From the NCBI GenBank assembly GCA_001600875.1, contig BCLD01000025.1:149988-213987 (forward strand): a stretch of 64,000 bases of DNA, read 5' to 3'. This DNA comes from Solicoccozyma terricola. Taxonomy: Eukaryota; Basidiomycota; Tremellomycetes; Filobasidiales; Piskurozymaceae. Below the pieces are notes generated by a model. The model did no database searches and was not told the origin of the DNA. It was given only the letters and a program-made list of their open reading frames with translations. Both the position numbers and the translations under genes were made by a program. Shown piece after piece: positions 34,694-48,400 of the stretch (position 1 is the stretch's first letter; the number at the start of each line of letters is the position of its first letter).

Positions 34694-35774
34694 ATGATGG
34701 ACAAGTTACTCCCGGGTGAAGAAGCCGGTACCACGTCATACAAAGCCCGCATCATATCCCACTTCCTCGCCATCCAACGCCAACGACAACGCCAACGCCA
34801 ATGCCAGACGCAGAAGATGGCAAGGCCATTGATGGTATCGTTTCAGGGTCCGCAAGGAGCCGGTGAGACGCGGACTCGCTGCTTTTTCACAGTTCAAAGT
34901 GCTCACGGTGTGATATCCCAGGTAAAAGCACTTTGGCCACCGCCCTCTTGGACGTCCTGACTGCCGAGCCGTACAATTTACGTGCAGCCGTAGTGTCGCT
35001 TGATGGTGAGTGAGTGAGGTTGCAGAGTGACCGACGGCAGTCCAGCTAACGGAGCATCCCACACGGGGACAAGACTTCTACTTGACCCATGCAGATCTTG
35101 TGCGACTGGCGAAAGAGTACCCAGGAAATGCCCTTTTACAAGGCCGTGGATTGCCCGGAACACACGACGTCGCACTTCTCAACAAAGTTTTATGCCAAGT
35201 CCGTCAGATGAACGACGATCATCCGGAATCGCATTCGGTCGCTTTGCCGATCTTCAACAAAAGCCTCTTCGCCGGAGCAGGTGATAGGAGTGATCAAACG
35301 GTAACAGTGAATGGCCCAATCGACGTCTTCATCTGCGAGGGATGGAGCATGGGTTTCCAGGCAATCAGCGACATTCAACTTTGCGAGCTGTATGAGTGCA
35401 AAACTGCATCGGAGACAAATCACACTGTTTTTCGTACTCACTCTCTCGCCAGCTTGAAACAATTGAACACCAACCTACGCGACTTTGGTGCTACGGTCTA
35501 CCCCCTTTTCGATTGTCAAATTGTCATCAAGCCCGCTTCTTATCAACACGTATATCGCTGGCGATTACAACAAGAGCTACACATGAAGAGCAAGAACGGT
35601 GGAATTGGAATGTCGGATGAAGAGGTAGAGCGGTTCGTGGATAGGTACATGCCTGCGTACGAGCTATATGGGAGTGGAGCGCCACGCGAGGAAAGTACTG
35701 GTCTCAAGGGCAAACCATCTCTCCTCCTAGAGTATGGAATAGATAGGGAAGTGCTGAAAGTGGAGGATGTATAA
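34694..35774 (+). CDS. D-glycerate 3-kinase (Tda10/GlyK family P-loop kinase)
   Basis: Predicted to phosphorylate D-glycerate to 3-phosphoglycerate with ATP. The Walker A loop is assembled across an intron: MVSFQGPQGAG then KSTLATALLDVLTAE (34844-34970). After a second intron ending at 35078: LDDFYLTHADLVRLAKEYPGN, then LLQGRGLPGTHDVALLNKVL (35140-35195), the family hallmark of bacterial/plant/fungal glycerate kinases and yeast Tda10. FICEGWSMGF (35325-35360) is the Walker B-like segment, QLNTNLRDFGATVYPLFD follows, and the C-terminus is GKPSLLLEYGIDREVLKVED. ATG 34694 is chosen because it gives the approximately 40-residue lead usual for this family, although ATG 34817 (MARPLMVSF) is possible. 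The leader contains an RQ repeat from CAACGC hexamers. The neighbouring tartrate-type dehydrogenase would supply its substrate. Confidence 0.88.
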
Positions 35775-35815
35775 CTACCGCGATTTCTGCGTTTCCCCCG
35801 CTGGGGAACCGTCCC

Positions 35816-36640
35816 CTAATCGTCCTCCGTCGGCAGCTCGGTAGTCAAGACTACAAACATGGATGTATCCACAAACATTTGTAATGTCTCGTCTCCAGTG
35901 CCATCGGTCATGTAACGAATGAATTGGCACACTGTCATACAGTTAGCGTCAGCAATGGCCTCTGCCTCACCTAGCTAACTGTATCATTCTGACATCGTGA
36001 CTCCCAACGAATTTCTCATCACTTGCGTGGGGCGCGGTGCGCTAATGCCTGACCGTCACCTGTAAGGCAAGTAGCTGGAAACAATGTGTTGCACCTCACC
36101 CATCGAGCACCACAACCTGATGGTGTAGAGACCCGTTTCCCCACGTCTGACAACTCCACATCTCCACTGTCAGTGGAAGTGCTTCAATAACTTATTGCCG
36201 GCTGCCATTTCATAGCAGCTCATGCCCAGATCTGTGAAATGCATTGCCCAAGACATCTTGATAGCCTCAAACCGGTTCAAGATCATCGATGGCAAATGAT
36301 CCGATCCTCCAGAATTGTATTGCAGCTCTGATTGGGAGATGATGACGGTGATGGTGGTTGTCCTTTCCGGAGAAGGGCAGTATACTGATGAAGCGGCGTC
36401 AACTTCTCGAATCAAGGAAGGTCAGAGTAACAGAAGTTTTCGGCTCATCTCTACCCAAGTCTCAGGTGGCAGGTCCACAAGGTCCTTCATCAGTAGGTCA
36501 ACATTGTGAGTCACGAGGACAAGAGGAGTCCCATCTCTATCAAATGGAGCAATGGCATGAAACGATATCAGAACGGAAGAGATTGATGTTCTCAGGCTGA
36601 TACGCGGAGTTTGAATTGAGGGAGGATCAAGTCACGACCT
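35816..36640 (-). CDS. Unrecognised multi-exon gene
   Basis: Several coding-like exons read on the minus strand. Near 36625 is GRDLILPQFKLRVSA; near 36525-36430 is VLVTHNVDLLMKDLVDLPPE followed by TWVEMSRKLL; near 36290-36180 is DHLPSMILNRFEAIKMSWAM then CYEMAAGNKLLKHF. Near 36020 comes EKFVGSHDVRMIQLA, with a GTGAGG donor and GCTAAC branch point, joined to CQFIRYMTDGTGDETLQMF; the C-terminus is VLTTELPTEDD, TAG at 35816-35818. The splice signals and protein-like composition support a real gene, but the exact exons and start were not resolved and I do not recognise a family. It sits inside the putative tartrate/glycerate cluster. Confidence 0.4.
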
Positions 36641-37412
36641 GGAAAGTTAAGGGGCCAGACAAGTTCTCTCCCAAGCACACAACACCACACAAAATGCCTA
36701 CTCTCTAAAGTCCCGCACCGGAGTAATTCCCAACCAACAATGAAGAGCGTTCTCTGCATACCCTGCTAGTGCAATGAGTGGGAGAACTGTTGCTCAATCG
36801 AACGCGCCACGCTATCAATGCCTGTGAGCCCTTCTGTATCCTCTAGTTGTAGGGTAAAACCACGCGGCTATGACCACCTCGAAGTGATGAATCGCTGAAC
36901 GGCATCGCGAAGGTTTATACTGGCTCAATTACCGCATGACAGACCAGATAAATGCACCTCTCCCGTACTGCTTTCATTCTCAACGCTTGAGGGGAAGTGA
37001 GCAAGTTCAAGTTACTATGCTGGCGAGAGGGTAGCCGCTTTCGCGCGGTTTCGCTGTTCGTACCCGAGCCAAGCGCTTACGAATATCTATCTATTTCCGG
37101 TTCATGCCCGGACTATGATGCTCCGCAGGGCCTCCATCCGAGCAGGCGGAGTCAAGTTCTCCGGCCGATATCTCTACGCCGAATGCGACCTTGTTCTGAA
37201 ACTGGAGCAAAAAAGTTGAAAAGAAGTCATGTCTGCTGGTACAACTTTTTCATCGCCAAGTTCAACATCGACTCACCAGATTCTTGCCTCTATCTACCAA
37301 TCCACTATCGAGACTTCAAAAGAGTAGGTTTCTTTCTGTGATGACGGACACCAACTTGATGTGATGCTTATTTTGCATGGTTCACGGTTTCACAGTGCCC
37401 GACGTTGAAGCA
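36641..37412. other. Intergenic, divergent promoter
   Basis: No convincing gene. Lies between the unrecognised minus-strand gene and the GAPDH paralog and presumably holds both promoters. Confidence 0.4.
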
Positions 37413-38873
<1,461 letters not shown>

Positions 38874-39015
38874 TTGTATTCGATTCATGCAACAGGTGCA
38901 TATACGCTTATCCTGGTTCTTGAGGAAAGAGATCTACTATAGAAAGATTGAACAATTCCATCCCGTTATTACCTATATTTGCCACGGGTTAGGGGTTATC
39001 CTTCTGCTGGTACAC

Positions 39016-39614
39016 CTATTGCCTAGGCAGCTTCAGCTCGACCTTGTCGTCTGCATGTCGGTGTACGATCCTCCAAGCGCCCTTCTCGAACCGGAAGATC
39101 ATCGTGACCCGCAGGACCAGCTCCTGGCGCTCCGTCTGGCCTGCATAGAGAACGTTGGCTCGCTCGATCGCAACCGTGTATGCGAACTCGCCAAGTACGT
39201 CCTTGATTCTGTAATCGAACGTCACCACGGCGCCACTGGGACGGAATCCTCCGGCGGCGAGCAGGTAGCGTTGTTGCACCTTACCGACTCCGGACTCTCC
39301 CAGGCCTCCGAATCCACCGAAGATCGAGGCGGGATTCTCCTCGGCGGTGAGGGTGGACCAAGGACCTGCATCGCCATTGACGAACGCATTACTGGCTGAC
39401 TCGAATCGGTGTAGGGACTGCTCGAAGCCGTGCGAGCCGCCGTCCCCGTTGCGAGGAGAGTTGGCTGGAGAGGGGTCATGGCTGTACGGATGACATTCGT
39501 CAGCATCTCAAATTGCCTCCCAAAGCGAGAAGGGTACCGCGGACACAGACGCAGCGAAGGTGGAGAGCATGGCGATGGTCGTGAGAATGTAAAATTTCGT
39601 TGCTGGTGGCTCAA
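39016..39614 (-). CDS. NTF2/SnoaL-like (DUF4440-type) protein
   Basis: Small cone-shaped fold protein used as enzyme or ligand-binding module. The main exon (39016-about 39480) encodes FESASNAFVNGDAGPW, an ESGVGKVQQRYLLAAGGFRP loop and the C-terminal sheet VTFDYRIKDVLGEFAYTVAI, LVLRVTMIFRFEKGAWRIVH and RHADDKVELKLPRQ. The RVTMxFR..GAWRIVHRHAD pattern is the signature of SnoaL-like proteins related to bacterial ketosteroid-isomerase-like families. A short first exon (about 39537-39614) precedes an intron with a GTACCC donor. Two frames are possible: MSHQQRNFTFSRP joins in phase, whereas MLSTFAASVSA would give a secretory leader but joins less well. The reaction is unknown. Confidence 0.7.
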
Positions 39615-41333
39615 CGACGAGAAGATCAGACTGACGTGTGGCTACTGTTTGGTCAGGTATAGGAAGGAAAATTCGCTTCCCTCCTGTGACAGCATGTCCG
39701 TATTTATAGCTGCGATGATCGACGAGTCGGAATCAGACTTGGATATACTCCCATCCGCCCAATGAGGGGTCCTGCATCTGATACTGGGACATTCCGAGAT
39801 AAAGGCTTTCCGCGCTGTGCACACCCTAATGCAGAGATCCTTCTTGTTCCATCTCTTCTACCTGATCGGAATGAACCCTGGCGACGGTAAACCAAGTTCA
39901 TTGTTCTGTATCGCACTAGGATCCGGAAGGTCTCGTGCTGCTCGGAAGCACCAATTTGATGGCAAAATCACATGCGCGATCGTCTTTGTACACGTACAAC
40001 CACCTGCAAAGACCTGATTGTCTATTCTTGACTGTTCGCAAAGGCGCTCATCCTTCTACCACGAAAGCAGCGTTCATTTCTCGGCGGCTTGCAGCCTCTA
40101 AAGGGGAAAGAAAGGCATTCAAGCCTGCTTGAACGTCAGCCTGTGTTTGGTTTTGTTGCCACGCGGCGAAGATTATAACAGAGTCGGTAGTGCCGTGAAA
40201 CTCGGCTCGGTTCATTCGAAACAAGGGTTAGGGGTTGTCCCCAGAGTTTTCGGCTTTGACGAGATGGCCACCAGAGCCTGGGACCTTACGCTGGGGGCCC
40301 AGTAACGCTCCGCAACAAGGAGGTGGTAAATAGTGGGAGGATAAGTTTTCAACCAAGGTATCGGCCGCCCGCTGGCAAAGCATCACCCAAAGAAAGGGTT
40401 CGCCTTGAAGCATTAGATAGCGGGTTGGCGATCAATAAGCTAAGTCACATCAGTCTTGTGGCTTGAAGGAGTATGCCGTGCAGTTTGCCGGTGGGACATA
40501 GGTCGACGTGCTCGTCATTGGGTACCAGCTCAAGGATGGGCTCTCCTTTTACCCCAGAACACGCTCTGCGGACTAGCACTCCGGACGAACTTGGTGGGGA
40601 GTTAGGCGACAAACTATCCAAACTCGGATTCAAGAGGATGCAGTCCGACTGGCGCCTGTACATGCTGCGCCAGATCAGGCTAACCATCCGTCACATCGAC
40701 AACCAAGGAGCGATGCGCAGCCGGCTGCTTTCGAGGACTGCTAACTCCGAGATGGGGACGATGCGCGAGCAAGTGCTGGCGCAACCGGGCTAGCTCTCTG
40801 TTTGATTCTAAAAGAGACCCAGTGGTGTGCTTTTGTTAAAAGAATAACCAGGTCATTTGTCAGTTTCTTCTGCATATGTGTGTATATATAGCAGTGAAGT
40901 TGGTGCCAGGAATGGCAGCTGGGATGCAAAAGACCTGCAAGCCATATCCATTTCAACATTTCAAATTGTTGGAACCGCAAGTCAAATTCGGATCCAAGAC
41001 GGACGCAGGCAATGACAAAGCTTCTACCCCGGATACGTTATGATGGACTTGTGCTCTGTTTGTTGAACGGGACGGCTACCTGTAGCAATTGGCCTCGTAG
41101 TCCTTGTTCCAAGTATCGTAATTGCTTTCGATATTATGCCTTACTAATTTTCTTTTCTTTTCTCAATTTCTTTTTTCTTTGATTCACTACAGTATCATGT
41201 CATTTCTTTTCCTAGACTCCCTTCCCCCAATAACGAAGCTCTTTTTCTTGCCCCTTTTTCCTTTCTTTTGCTTCTTTCCTTTTCACTTCACTGTGCAACC
41301 GTTCTTCTGCATGTCCTTCCGAACGTCATAGCC
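39615..41333. other. 1.7 kb intergenic with retroelement remnant
   Basis: No intact gene found. Contains a short copia-like reverse-transcriptase relic (40560-40700) and a strongly T/C-rich tract (about 41140-41300) in the 3' flank of the cysteine-rich gene. Confidence 0.4.
40560..40700 (+). pseudogene. Copia-type reverse transcriptase remnant
   Basis: The translated stretch ELGDKLSKLGFKRMQSDWRL resembles the copia segment found in the element at the right end of the window (SGYLLSMGFQKVDSDWGLYY): spacing and the GFK..SDW.LY core agree. No flanking RT motifs are in frame, so only a relic is present. The match is short and could be chance. Confidence 0.35.
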
Positions 41334-41858
41334 TCATCCTTGCGTAAAGTTAAAGCAGCCCGGCAACTGCACGTCAATCAATGCCTCGCAAGTTTGTTGG
41401 TAGATTTTTGACCCAAACGAGCCGCATGCATTCGACGCACAGGGGACCGAGTACTGTCCGCAAAAGGTTGCCAGGTCTGTAAGATCACATAGATCGTAAC
41501 AGAATGCTGATAACGGTATGCAAGTGTTGCACCAATTCGTGCAATCCACAATAAATGTATTGTTCGCTTGAGTTACTGCATCGTCGTAACACTTTATGCA
41601 CGCTGCATTACATCCGTTCTCCACGATGGCGTTGATTTGCCGTCCTGGACAGGATGGGCTTTTTTGCAGTGGGATAACAATTGTTTGTGATGGCGATAGC
41701 GCAATCGTAATGTTGTCCGTGCCTAGCGTCATCGTGGTCACTATCTCGGTATGAATGACTTGACGGCCGTCAACTAAAAGACCTGGTACGCCGGTTTGGG
41801 CTACGCAATTGGCGGCCATTGGTAGTATTGCGATGAGCAGTTGCAAATAGGTCAGCAT
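41334..41858 (-). CDS. Small secreted cysteine-rich protein
   Basis: Single-exon frame of 174 residues when started at 41858, where MLTYLQLLIAILPMAANCVA forms a signal peptide; an upstream in-frame ATG at 41912 would bury it, so the later start is preferred. The mature part has 14 cysteines, most in the second half, in patterns such as NGCNAACIKC, DCTNWCNTC and CYDLC. Two NNT/NFT-type sequons and one DNIT suggest N-glycosylation. A TATATATATAT stretch lies upstream near 42000. No known domain recognised; size, secretion and cysteine content are those of fungal effector or cell-surface proteins, which is inference. Confidence 0.72.
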   Translation of the reverse strand: MLTYLQLLIAILPMAANCVAQTGVPGLLVDGRQVIHTEIVTTMTLGTDNITIALSPSQTIVIPLQKSPSCPGRQINAIVENGCNAACIKCYDDAVTQANNTFIVDCTNWCNTCIPLSAFCYDLCDLTDLATFCGQYSVPCASNACGSFGSKIYQQTCEALIDVQLPGCFNFTQG

Positions 41859-42931
41859 GACAGTGTCCTGTGTATAGTCCTTTTCATGTGAGCGATTGGA
41901 CACAAATGACAACCCGTTGATTTGGACTGCTGGGACTCACGAGTGAAAAGTGAATTGGTTTTGATTGCAGTTCTACGACAGGTAAGCTCGCTTGAGTATA
42001 TATATATATTTGATCTTGACCTCTAGATTTACTTGTTTCAGCATGTTAGTCCACAGTCACCAGACCTACCCACTGTGTATCTTGTTTTTGATTTGATGAG
42101 TCGGTTGGATCCTTGTTGTTCCCGAGTGGATCTGTGAACGATGTGATGTTACAGGTGCCCGGAAGCAGGGAGCTGTTGTCATCCTGGTTCGACTCTGACC
42201 AATATGGTACATCGAGTCTGTCTAAGTTCAGATCGAGGCTACTTGGTCCTTGCGTCCGCAAGCATCCGGTGGTGTCTTGACAATCTTAGGTCAACAACGG
42301 TCGTTGCCTTGCCTCTGATCATCACAGCGACGAACTCCGTTGTCATTTTGACGCCAACGATGAACATAAATTTTAAGAGGATGTACAATTGCTTGTCGGG
42401 CTGCTTATTAACTGGCAGACACTGCTTCTATCTCAGAAAAGTGGGTTTCGACGGGCTCAGCTTGCCTTGTGGCGGGCAGCTAGCTCAGTTGCATGAGGGT
42501 GGCGACGGCAAGACGATTGCAGAAAATGGCCTGCCAATGGGCTACCATATCCGGTGTATCGAGGCAAGAAGAGGACTCCTTGCAGCGCCTCCCTCCATGT
42601 TGCAGGTTATTGGCGAGGGGGCGACATTGTCACCACAGCGTGATCGTTCATTCTTGGTTGTGCACGAGAGCTCCACATTATATTTCGGATGCAGTAGTTG
42701 AAAGTAGACCCTAACAGCCTAACAGTGGTATCGACGACATTGGACTGGATGACTATTATAGGAATCCTTCATTGCAAATTCGCTCAAAACTGGCACAAGT
42801 CACAGTTGTCTCCGTTTCTTACTAGTAAGGTCGGCGAAGGCAAGTAAGGTGATTCTGGGCTGCTTCTCGATATTCCTTGTCGAGACGCCCTGCAATCGGA
42901 CTTTACCCCAGGAAATTGGGCCTAGGGCATT
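41859..42931. other. 1.1 kb intergenic, possible small exon
   Basis: A minus-strand open stretch at 42046-42261 (DVPYWSESNQDDNSSLLPG then CNITSFTDPLGNN) looks protein-like, but no start or upstream exon could be joined. Otherwise nothing recognised. Confidence 0.3.
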
Positions 42932-45900
42932 CTACAGTCCCTGAACTCGAGCCACCAGTGCAACCCAAGCTAAAAACCTCCAAAGAACAGTTGTCACGAC
43001 CATGATCCACATGAACTTGGTGGTGTTCAAATCTGAGAATCGGAAGAGAGCCAATCTTTGCGCAATACTCGTCAGTTGCGATCGATCTCGTCCAAGTCGC
43101 TGGCTCCTCACGCTTGTTTTCCGTTCTCCGCCACACATACACCACTCAAGACTTCGTCCCGGGTGCAGTCAAACTGAGAACATGAAATCGGGGTAATGGT
43201 TACGGGCTTCCGCCTGAACGACGTGCTCCTGCTCACCTGGACACCAAAAAATGCATTGATGATCTGGATACGTGCTGCAGCTTTGACGGGAGTTGCCCAA
43301 GCCAACTTCGGAGGTGCGGTTTGGCATCCGTGAGCTCACAACTATAGCAGCAAGCCCAAACCGAGAACTCACCGCCGCTAACCAGCTAGGCAAACTCAAG
43401 GATTGAATCCCCGCCAGAAAACAAGAGATACTCAACATCGTCGACACCAACGAAACCGATAACCCGACCTCGTTTGCAAATGTGATGAAGATGATACCCG
43501 CGCTTTCCCCAAATGAAGTTTGAGCCCAGATGGTGACCGCCAACTCAAAGCAGGTCTTGACGTCGGGATAGACTCCGACGCCATACCCAATGACGAGCGA
43601 GTAACATAGACAACCAATCCACTCGAGCGGAAGTTCAATAAGCGTGTAAGCGACTAGAAACGCTGCACAAGAATAGCGAGCCGAAGAAGCACGCTCATGC
43701 AGGAACAAGGTCTTTTCAGCGGGGTAGATAGCGATTGCGACAATAAGGCCACTAAACGTGATGGCACTGGCGTTTTGCACGGTGATACCAATCCGATCCT
43801 GAGCAGCTGAAGGACCTGTTCCAAGCCTTTGCATCGCGAATAGATAGATTAGACTGACGCAAGGGGTTTGGATCAGCCGAATCCAAAAGCGATCTGGCTG
43901 CCGCCATAGATTGACAAGCATTCGGTGAAGGACAATGGTAAACACGGGGCTGCGACCCTTTTGTCTAAGGGTGCCAGGTCGATCGTGCCAGTTTGTCAGT
44001 TCTTGCGACGACTGGGTGCGGATGCGAGGCCACTGCATCGCAAGGAATTGTACCCTCTCGAGGGATTCATTGGCATTGCAAGGTCGAGGATCCACAGAAA
44101 TGATGTCCAGCAGGTAATCCGCAGGGTTGCCATACGCTGATTGCATGGGATAACCGATGTCGGCTATCCACTTCAGAGCACCTGTCTGAGGTCCATCGTA
44201 CTGTATATTTTGCTTCAGCGCACGCAGTAACCCCTGAATTCTCATCGTGACTCACTACAACCGACCCCTTACCCGAAAGGAAGACTACATGATCAAGTGC
44301 ATGCCAGATGTCACTCCTAGGCTGATGAATCGTTGCAATGACCGTCTTTCCAGCGGCTGCAATACCTTTGAGCGCTTCAATAACGATAAGCGCGGTCTTG
44401 GAATCAAGGCCAGAGGTTCTGGGAGGCCGAGGGTATGTCAGCAACAGTGGAAGAGCCTGCAACCTGTTCCCAGCTCACGGTTCATCAACGATGAGCACAC
44501 ATGGGTTGTCGAGCACTGCCAATCGAAGTGATCAACACAAGACCACGTTGGACGAGGATAATGGATGGTTCTCTCACTCTCGACAGCGAGGGAGAGTCTG
44601 CGTTTCTCCCCGCCACTGACACCTCTGACTAAACCTCCTCCAACTTTGGTATCCGCGCAATCCTTGAGACCAAGTAGCATGATTATCTCCTCGGCACGAG
44701 AGGTCTTTGCTTGTTTAGAAATGTTACTTGGCAAGCGGAGTTGCGCCGACCAATGAAGACTGTTTTAGCAGTGGATATCAATGTCACGCCTCCCTCTGCA
44801 CAAAGATCGCTCACGTCTCTCGCACGGTGAGAGCGGGTAAATGCCAGTCATCACCTTGTTCAACGTAACCAAAGTGCAAAACCGAGTTGGGGAAAGACCG
44901 ATTTGTTGGATCTCCGTAGGCTATCCGTCCGGAGCGCTGAAAGGAGGCAAATGTTCCGGCGACCATGGAGCGATTGCCAAGGGCTTGAAGGAGTGTAGTC
45001 TTGCCAGCACCGCTCGGCCCCTATTCATCAAAACCATCAACTTTGTCCATCAATGGCGATTAAGGATCTCTTCGGCTTACCAGAATAGCCGATAACTTGC
45101 CAGCTCATGAATCGGAAATGGAAAGTTGACAGGACGTAACTCCAGCCGTGCAGGGCATTCAAAGTCTCGTCACACTCACCAGGGAAACAGCACGACACAT
45201 TGTCCAGTATATTTTTGAAGACAGTAGTACCGTCAAGATTTCTCTTTGACCAGCGACAATCCAGGTCCCGGACCTCGATGCCAATCCTGGGCGTTCCTTG
45301 TGACAGATTGGCCGTGAATGCAAGGACATCCATTCGCTTTGGTCGCATGTTTCCGCCGAGCTATGATGGCAAAACGATCCTTATTGTGAGGATGCAGAAG
45401 ACGGTTCTCTCACTCACTCTGATCCGAGGAGGAATCCAGTACTGTAGGGAGCTCTGAATTAACGCAGATGGCTTTCTAGCTCCACGACTGAGCTGACCAT
45501 GAGCACCACGATGATAACAATGTAGAGCCCGCACACATAAGCAACAAGTTCAGCAAAGTACAAACGATATCCAGCAGGTGGGATATCGAAGCTGTGCAGA
45601 ACATTGTTCCCAAGGCACTACAGGTGGATGATGAGACTCGAATATATAAAGACGTTGGAGCAAAACTCACAAGGTTCGTAGGCGCCTCGCTATCCACCGG
45701 ACAATCAAATCTCCTATCCTGGAACTGGGTGAGTGTTACCACTCGGAAGCCATAATACTGGGGGCTGAGGAATCGAAGCCAATACAGGTATCGGGGGACA
45801 CTTTTGCTGTCAAAAAGAAAGCGAGAACGGGACAGTCGCTCCAGTCGCTAATGGTGAACGAGGAGGAACCTACCCACAATAGGAATCCGACAGACAGACA

Positions 45901-48400
45901 CTGCAACACATATACAAAGTTTGCCATCAAGGCTGCAATGGCGTAGTTGCGTATGAGGGCAGCCTGCGAGAAGATTAGTGAGCTTCGATGGACCCGTTTA
46001 TGCGGAAAGCAATACCAACGCAAAGGAACGCCATACCCTGAGTACCTATGCTTGCGAGCCATCCCACTGCGCACATGGTGAACAGCTTTGTTACCATTTT
46101 GTAACGCCACAGCCCAGTTATTGCGTAGAGGATGACAGTGTAGATGAAAGAGAAGACTAGGTTGGGCACCATCCATGTGACAACATCGGCAAGGACATAT
46201 GCAGGAGCCCCCTACATGCAGAATGCTTCAGCATCTTGGTTCTGAGTTGCAGGGTGCTGCTCACAAAAATACGGTCCTGTTGGGAACACGATACTTGGTG
46301 AGCTAAGTTGCATCTAATGTGCTAGCAGCAAGTTTACCTCTTTTTCTCGATCAAAAACTGGCAAATCCTCACAGTATTGCCATGTCCTAATGGAATGGGT
46401 CAATTAACTGGGTACGCAATGAATTAAGAAGAGGATGCTCACCAATAGACTGTATAGAGGAAGTCGTGCTCTTGCTGTTAGCGAGGTGACCACTGAAGGC
46501 GGAGGGAGTGAATAAAGCTTGCCTTGTACTACGGTGGTATCAAGCGTCCCATTGTCAGTCAAGCTCCTCAATGCAAGAGGATTCCACTCACCAAGATACC
46601 AATATGTCGTCATGAAGACAAAACCCAAGTTTTTCAGACTCTGAATGTCCGTCGGAGAGGGACCCAGCTGAAAGAAGGTCATTCCAAGCAACAGCGCTAG
46701 TAGTACACTCTGCCCCAGGAATGCCAGTAGGAGAGTGTAGTTTCGATATAGGCTCTTGTGATCACGCCGGAGGAGGACATTCAATTGCGAGAAGAAGCCG
46801 GGTCTTTGACTGTCGAACGAAAATTCTGCTGGCCGTGTTGCTGGAGCTGTGGGAAACTGTTTCCCTCCCCGTAGAACGCTAGATGGCGTGTATAGCGGAG
46901 ATGAGCTGCTCGGTTCGACAAACCGCAATTTCCAGGCTTCAATCAGACCCTGTACTTCACGGCTTGTCTGTTCTTCAACCTGCTGGGACCTTTTGTCCAC
47001 CGTCGAGATATCAATGAGGAAGTCCAATGGATTGATGTGCGTACGCAGTGGCTTCCCAAGGCTCTCAAACCAAGGAAGACAGTCCGATCGCGATCCGCTA
47101 AACACGGTCTGGCCGTTGCTCAGCAAGAGAATTCGGTCAAAGAGAACGTATGCATCCGTGCGAGGTGCATGAACGGACAGAATGACTGTGCGTCCCTTTT
47201 TAGCCAGCTTCCACAAGATCTCGAGGATAATATAGGAATTGAAAGCGTCCAGTCCGGTTGTTGGTTCCTTGGGGATAGAAAAAGAGGGAATGATGGTGGA
47301 TTCAAGGAGTCGCATAAAGGCGATATCTTATTGCGAGAGATCACTCACGTCCAGGATTAAAATTGATGGCAAGCCCAGCATGACTATGCCTATCGATAGA
47401 CGCCGTCTTTGACCACCCGATATTCCCTTTCGGTGGCCACCTTCTACCAACAGGTCTGCCACGTCACTGAGCCCGAGTTCTGCTCCGCAGTGTCAGCATG
47501 GATGCGAATGGAATCAGCAAATGAATCATGCCCCATGCAAAACCAAGTCAAGGAGGCAGGGCGCGGCGTCACCCACCTTGCAGTGTCTCCTCAACGAACG
47601 TCTCCCTCTCTTCGTTGGTGACAAACAATGGAAGCTTTAGGCATGCGGTCTGGAGGAGGGTCAACATGCTGATCAGCGACCACAAATCGGCGTGCAACAG
47701 CCAAATCTTGTGTCACTCACGTAGCTCAAAGTCTCCCTCACTGAGCTCCAGCATCCGGAATTTCATCATCCCTTCACCAATCTGTGTATGGCTTTTCGAC
47801 ACAGAGAAGCAAACTCACCCGTCAAATGCGGAATCAAGAAATCATTTTGCCGCACGAACCCGATACGGTCCTTGAGATTTTTGCCCTTGAGGATCTGGTT
47901 GCAGTTGAAATGCTGTATGATCGGGTAAGAAGCCTCGGGTACTCCCAAGTGAGGGTTCTCCGTTTGATGCTTTGACCGTGGTGTTTCTCTGATAGGTGAC
48001 GCTGGCACGCCGTAGCCCTTGACGGCACCTGAGGCCACAAGTAGCGCATCATGTCGATGACCTATCGCTTGCAAAAGGGATGTCTTGCCAGAACCCGATC
48101 CACCGAGACTGAGTCCCCTGTTAGTATTCACATAGGGTGGCTCCCGAAAGAAAAAACAGAAATAAGAGACACCCACATGGCCAATACCTCTCCAGGCCCA
48201 CATTGGCAGGACACGTTCTGCACAATTGCCTTGTTTTCCTCACCTGCTGATACATTCTCACCGACTGGCTCTGTTACTGCTGTCCGTTGACGTCTCGATC
48301 CAGCCCGGCGTGACCGTTTGGCGACCAGAGTGAGGCTCTCAACGACGACGGTCGTCTGTGGGGGTGGACCCAGGTTGCCAAGGAAGTCGTGATTCGACAT
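42932..48400 (-). CDS. Full-size ABCG (WHITE-type tandem) ABC transporter
   Basis: ATP-driven membrane transporter with layout NBD1-TMD1-NBD2-TMD2, resembling yeast YOL075C rather than PDR proteins. Start ATG 48400 (MSNHDFLGNLGPPPQ); an in-frame ATG at 48439 is possible. NBD1: GGSGSGKTSLLQAIG (near 48090), signature GISGGQRRRLSIG (near 47430), Walker B with EPTTGLDAFNSY (near 47270) and SVHAPRTDAY as the H-loop. TMD1 runs from about 46800 to 45500. NBD2: SAGKTTLLQALGNRS (near 45000), RGVSGGEKRRLSLAVE (near 44600), CVLIVDEP and GLDSKTA (44500-44400), ATIHQPRSDIWHA (near 44310). TMD2 is 43950-42932, with the last exons joining ENGKQA to LFRFSDLNTTKFMW and ending VARVQGL, TAG at 42932-42934. More than 15 short introns. 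Substrate unknown; roles in lipid, sterol or drug export are typical of the group. Confidence 0.9.
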
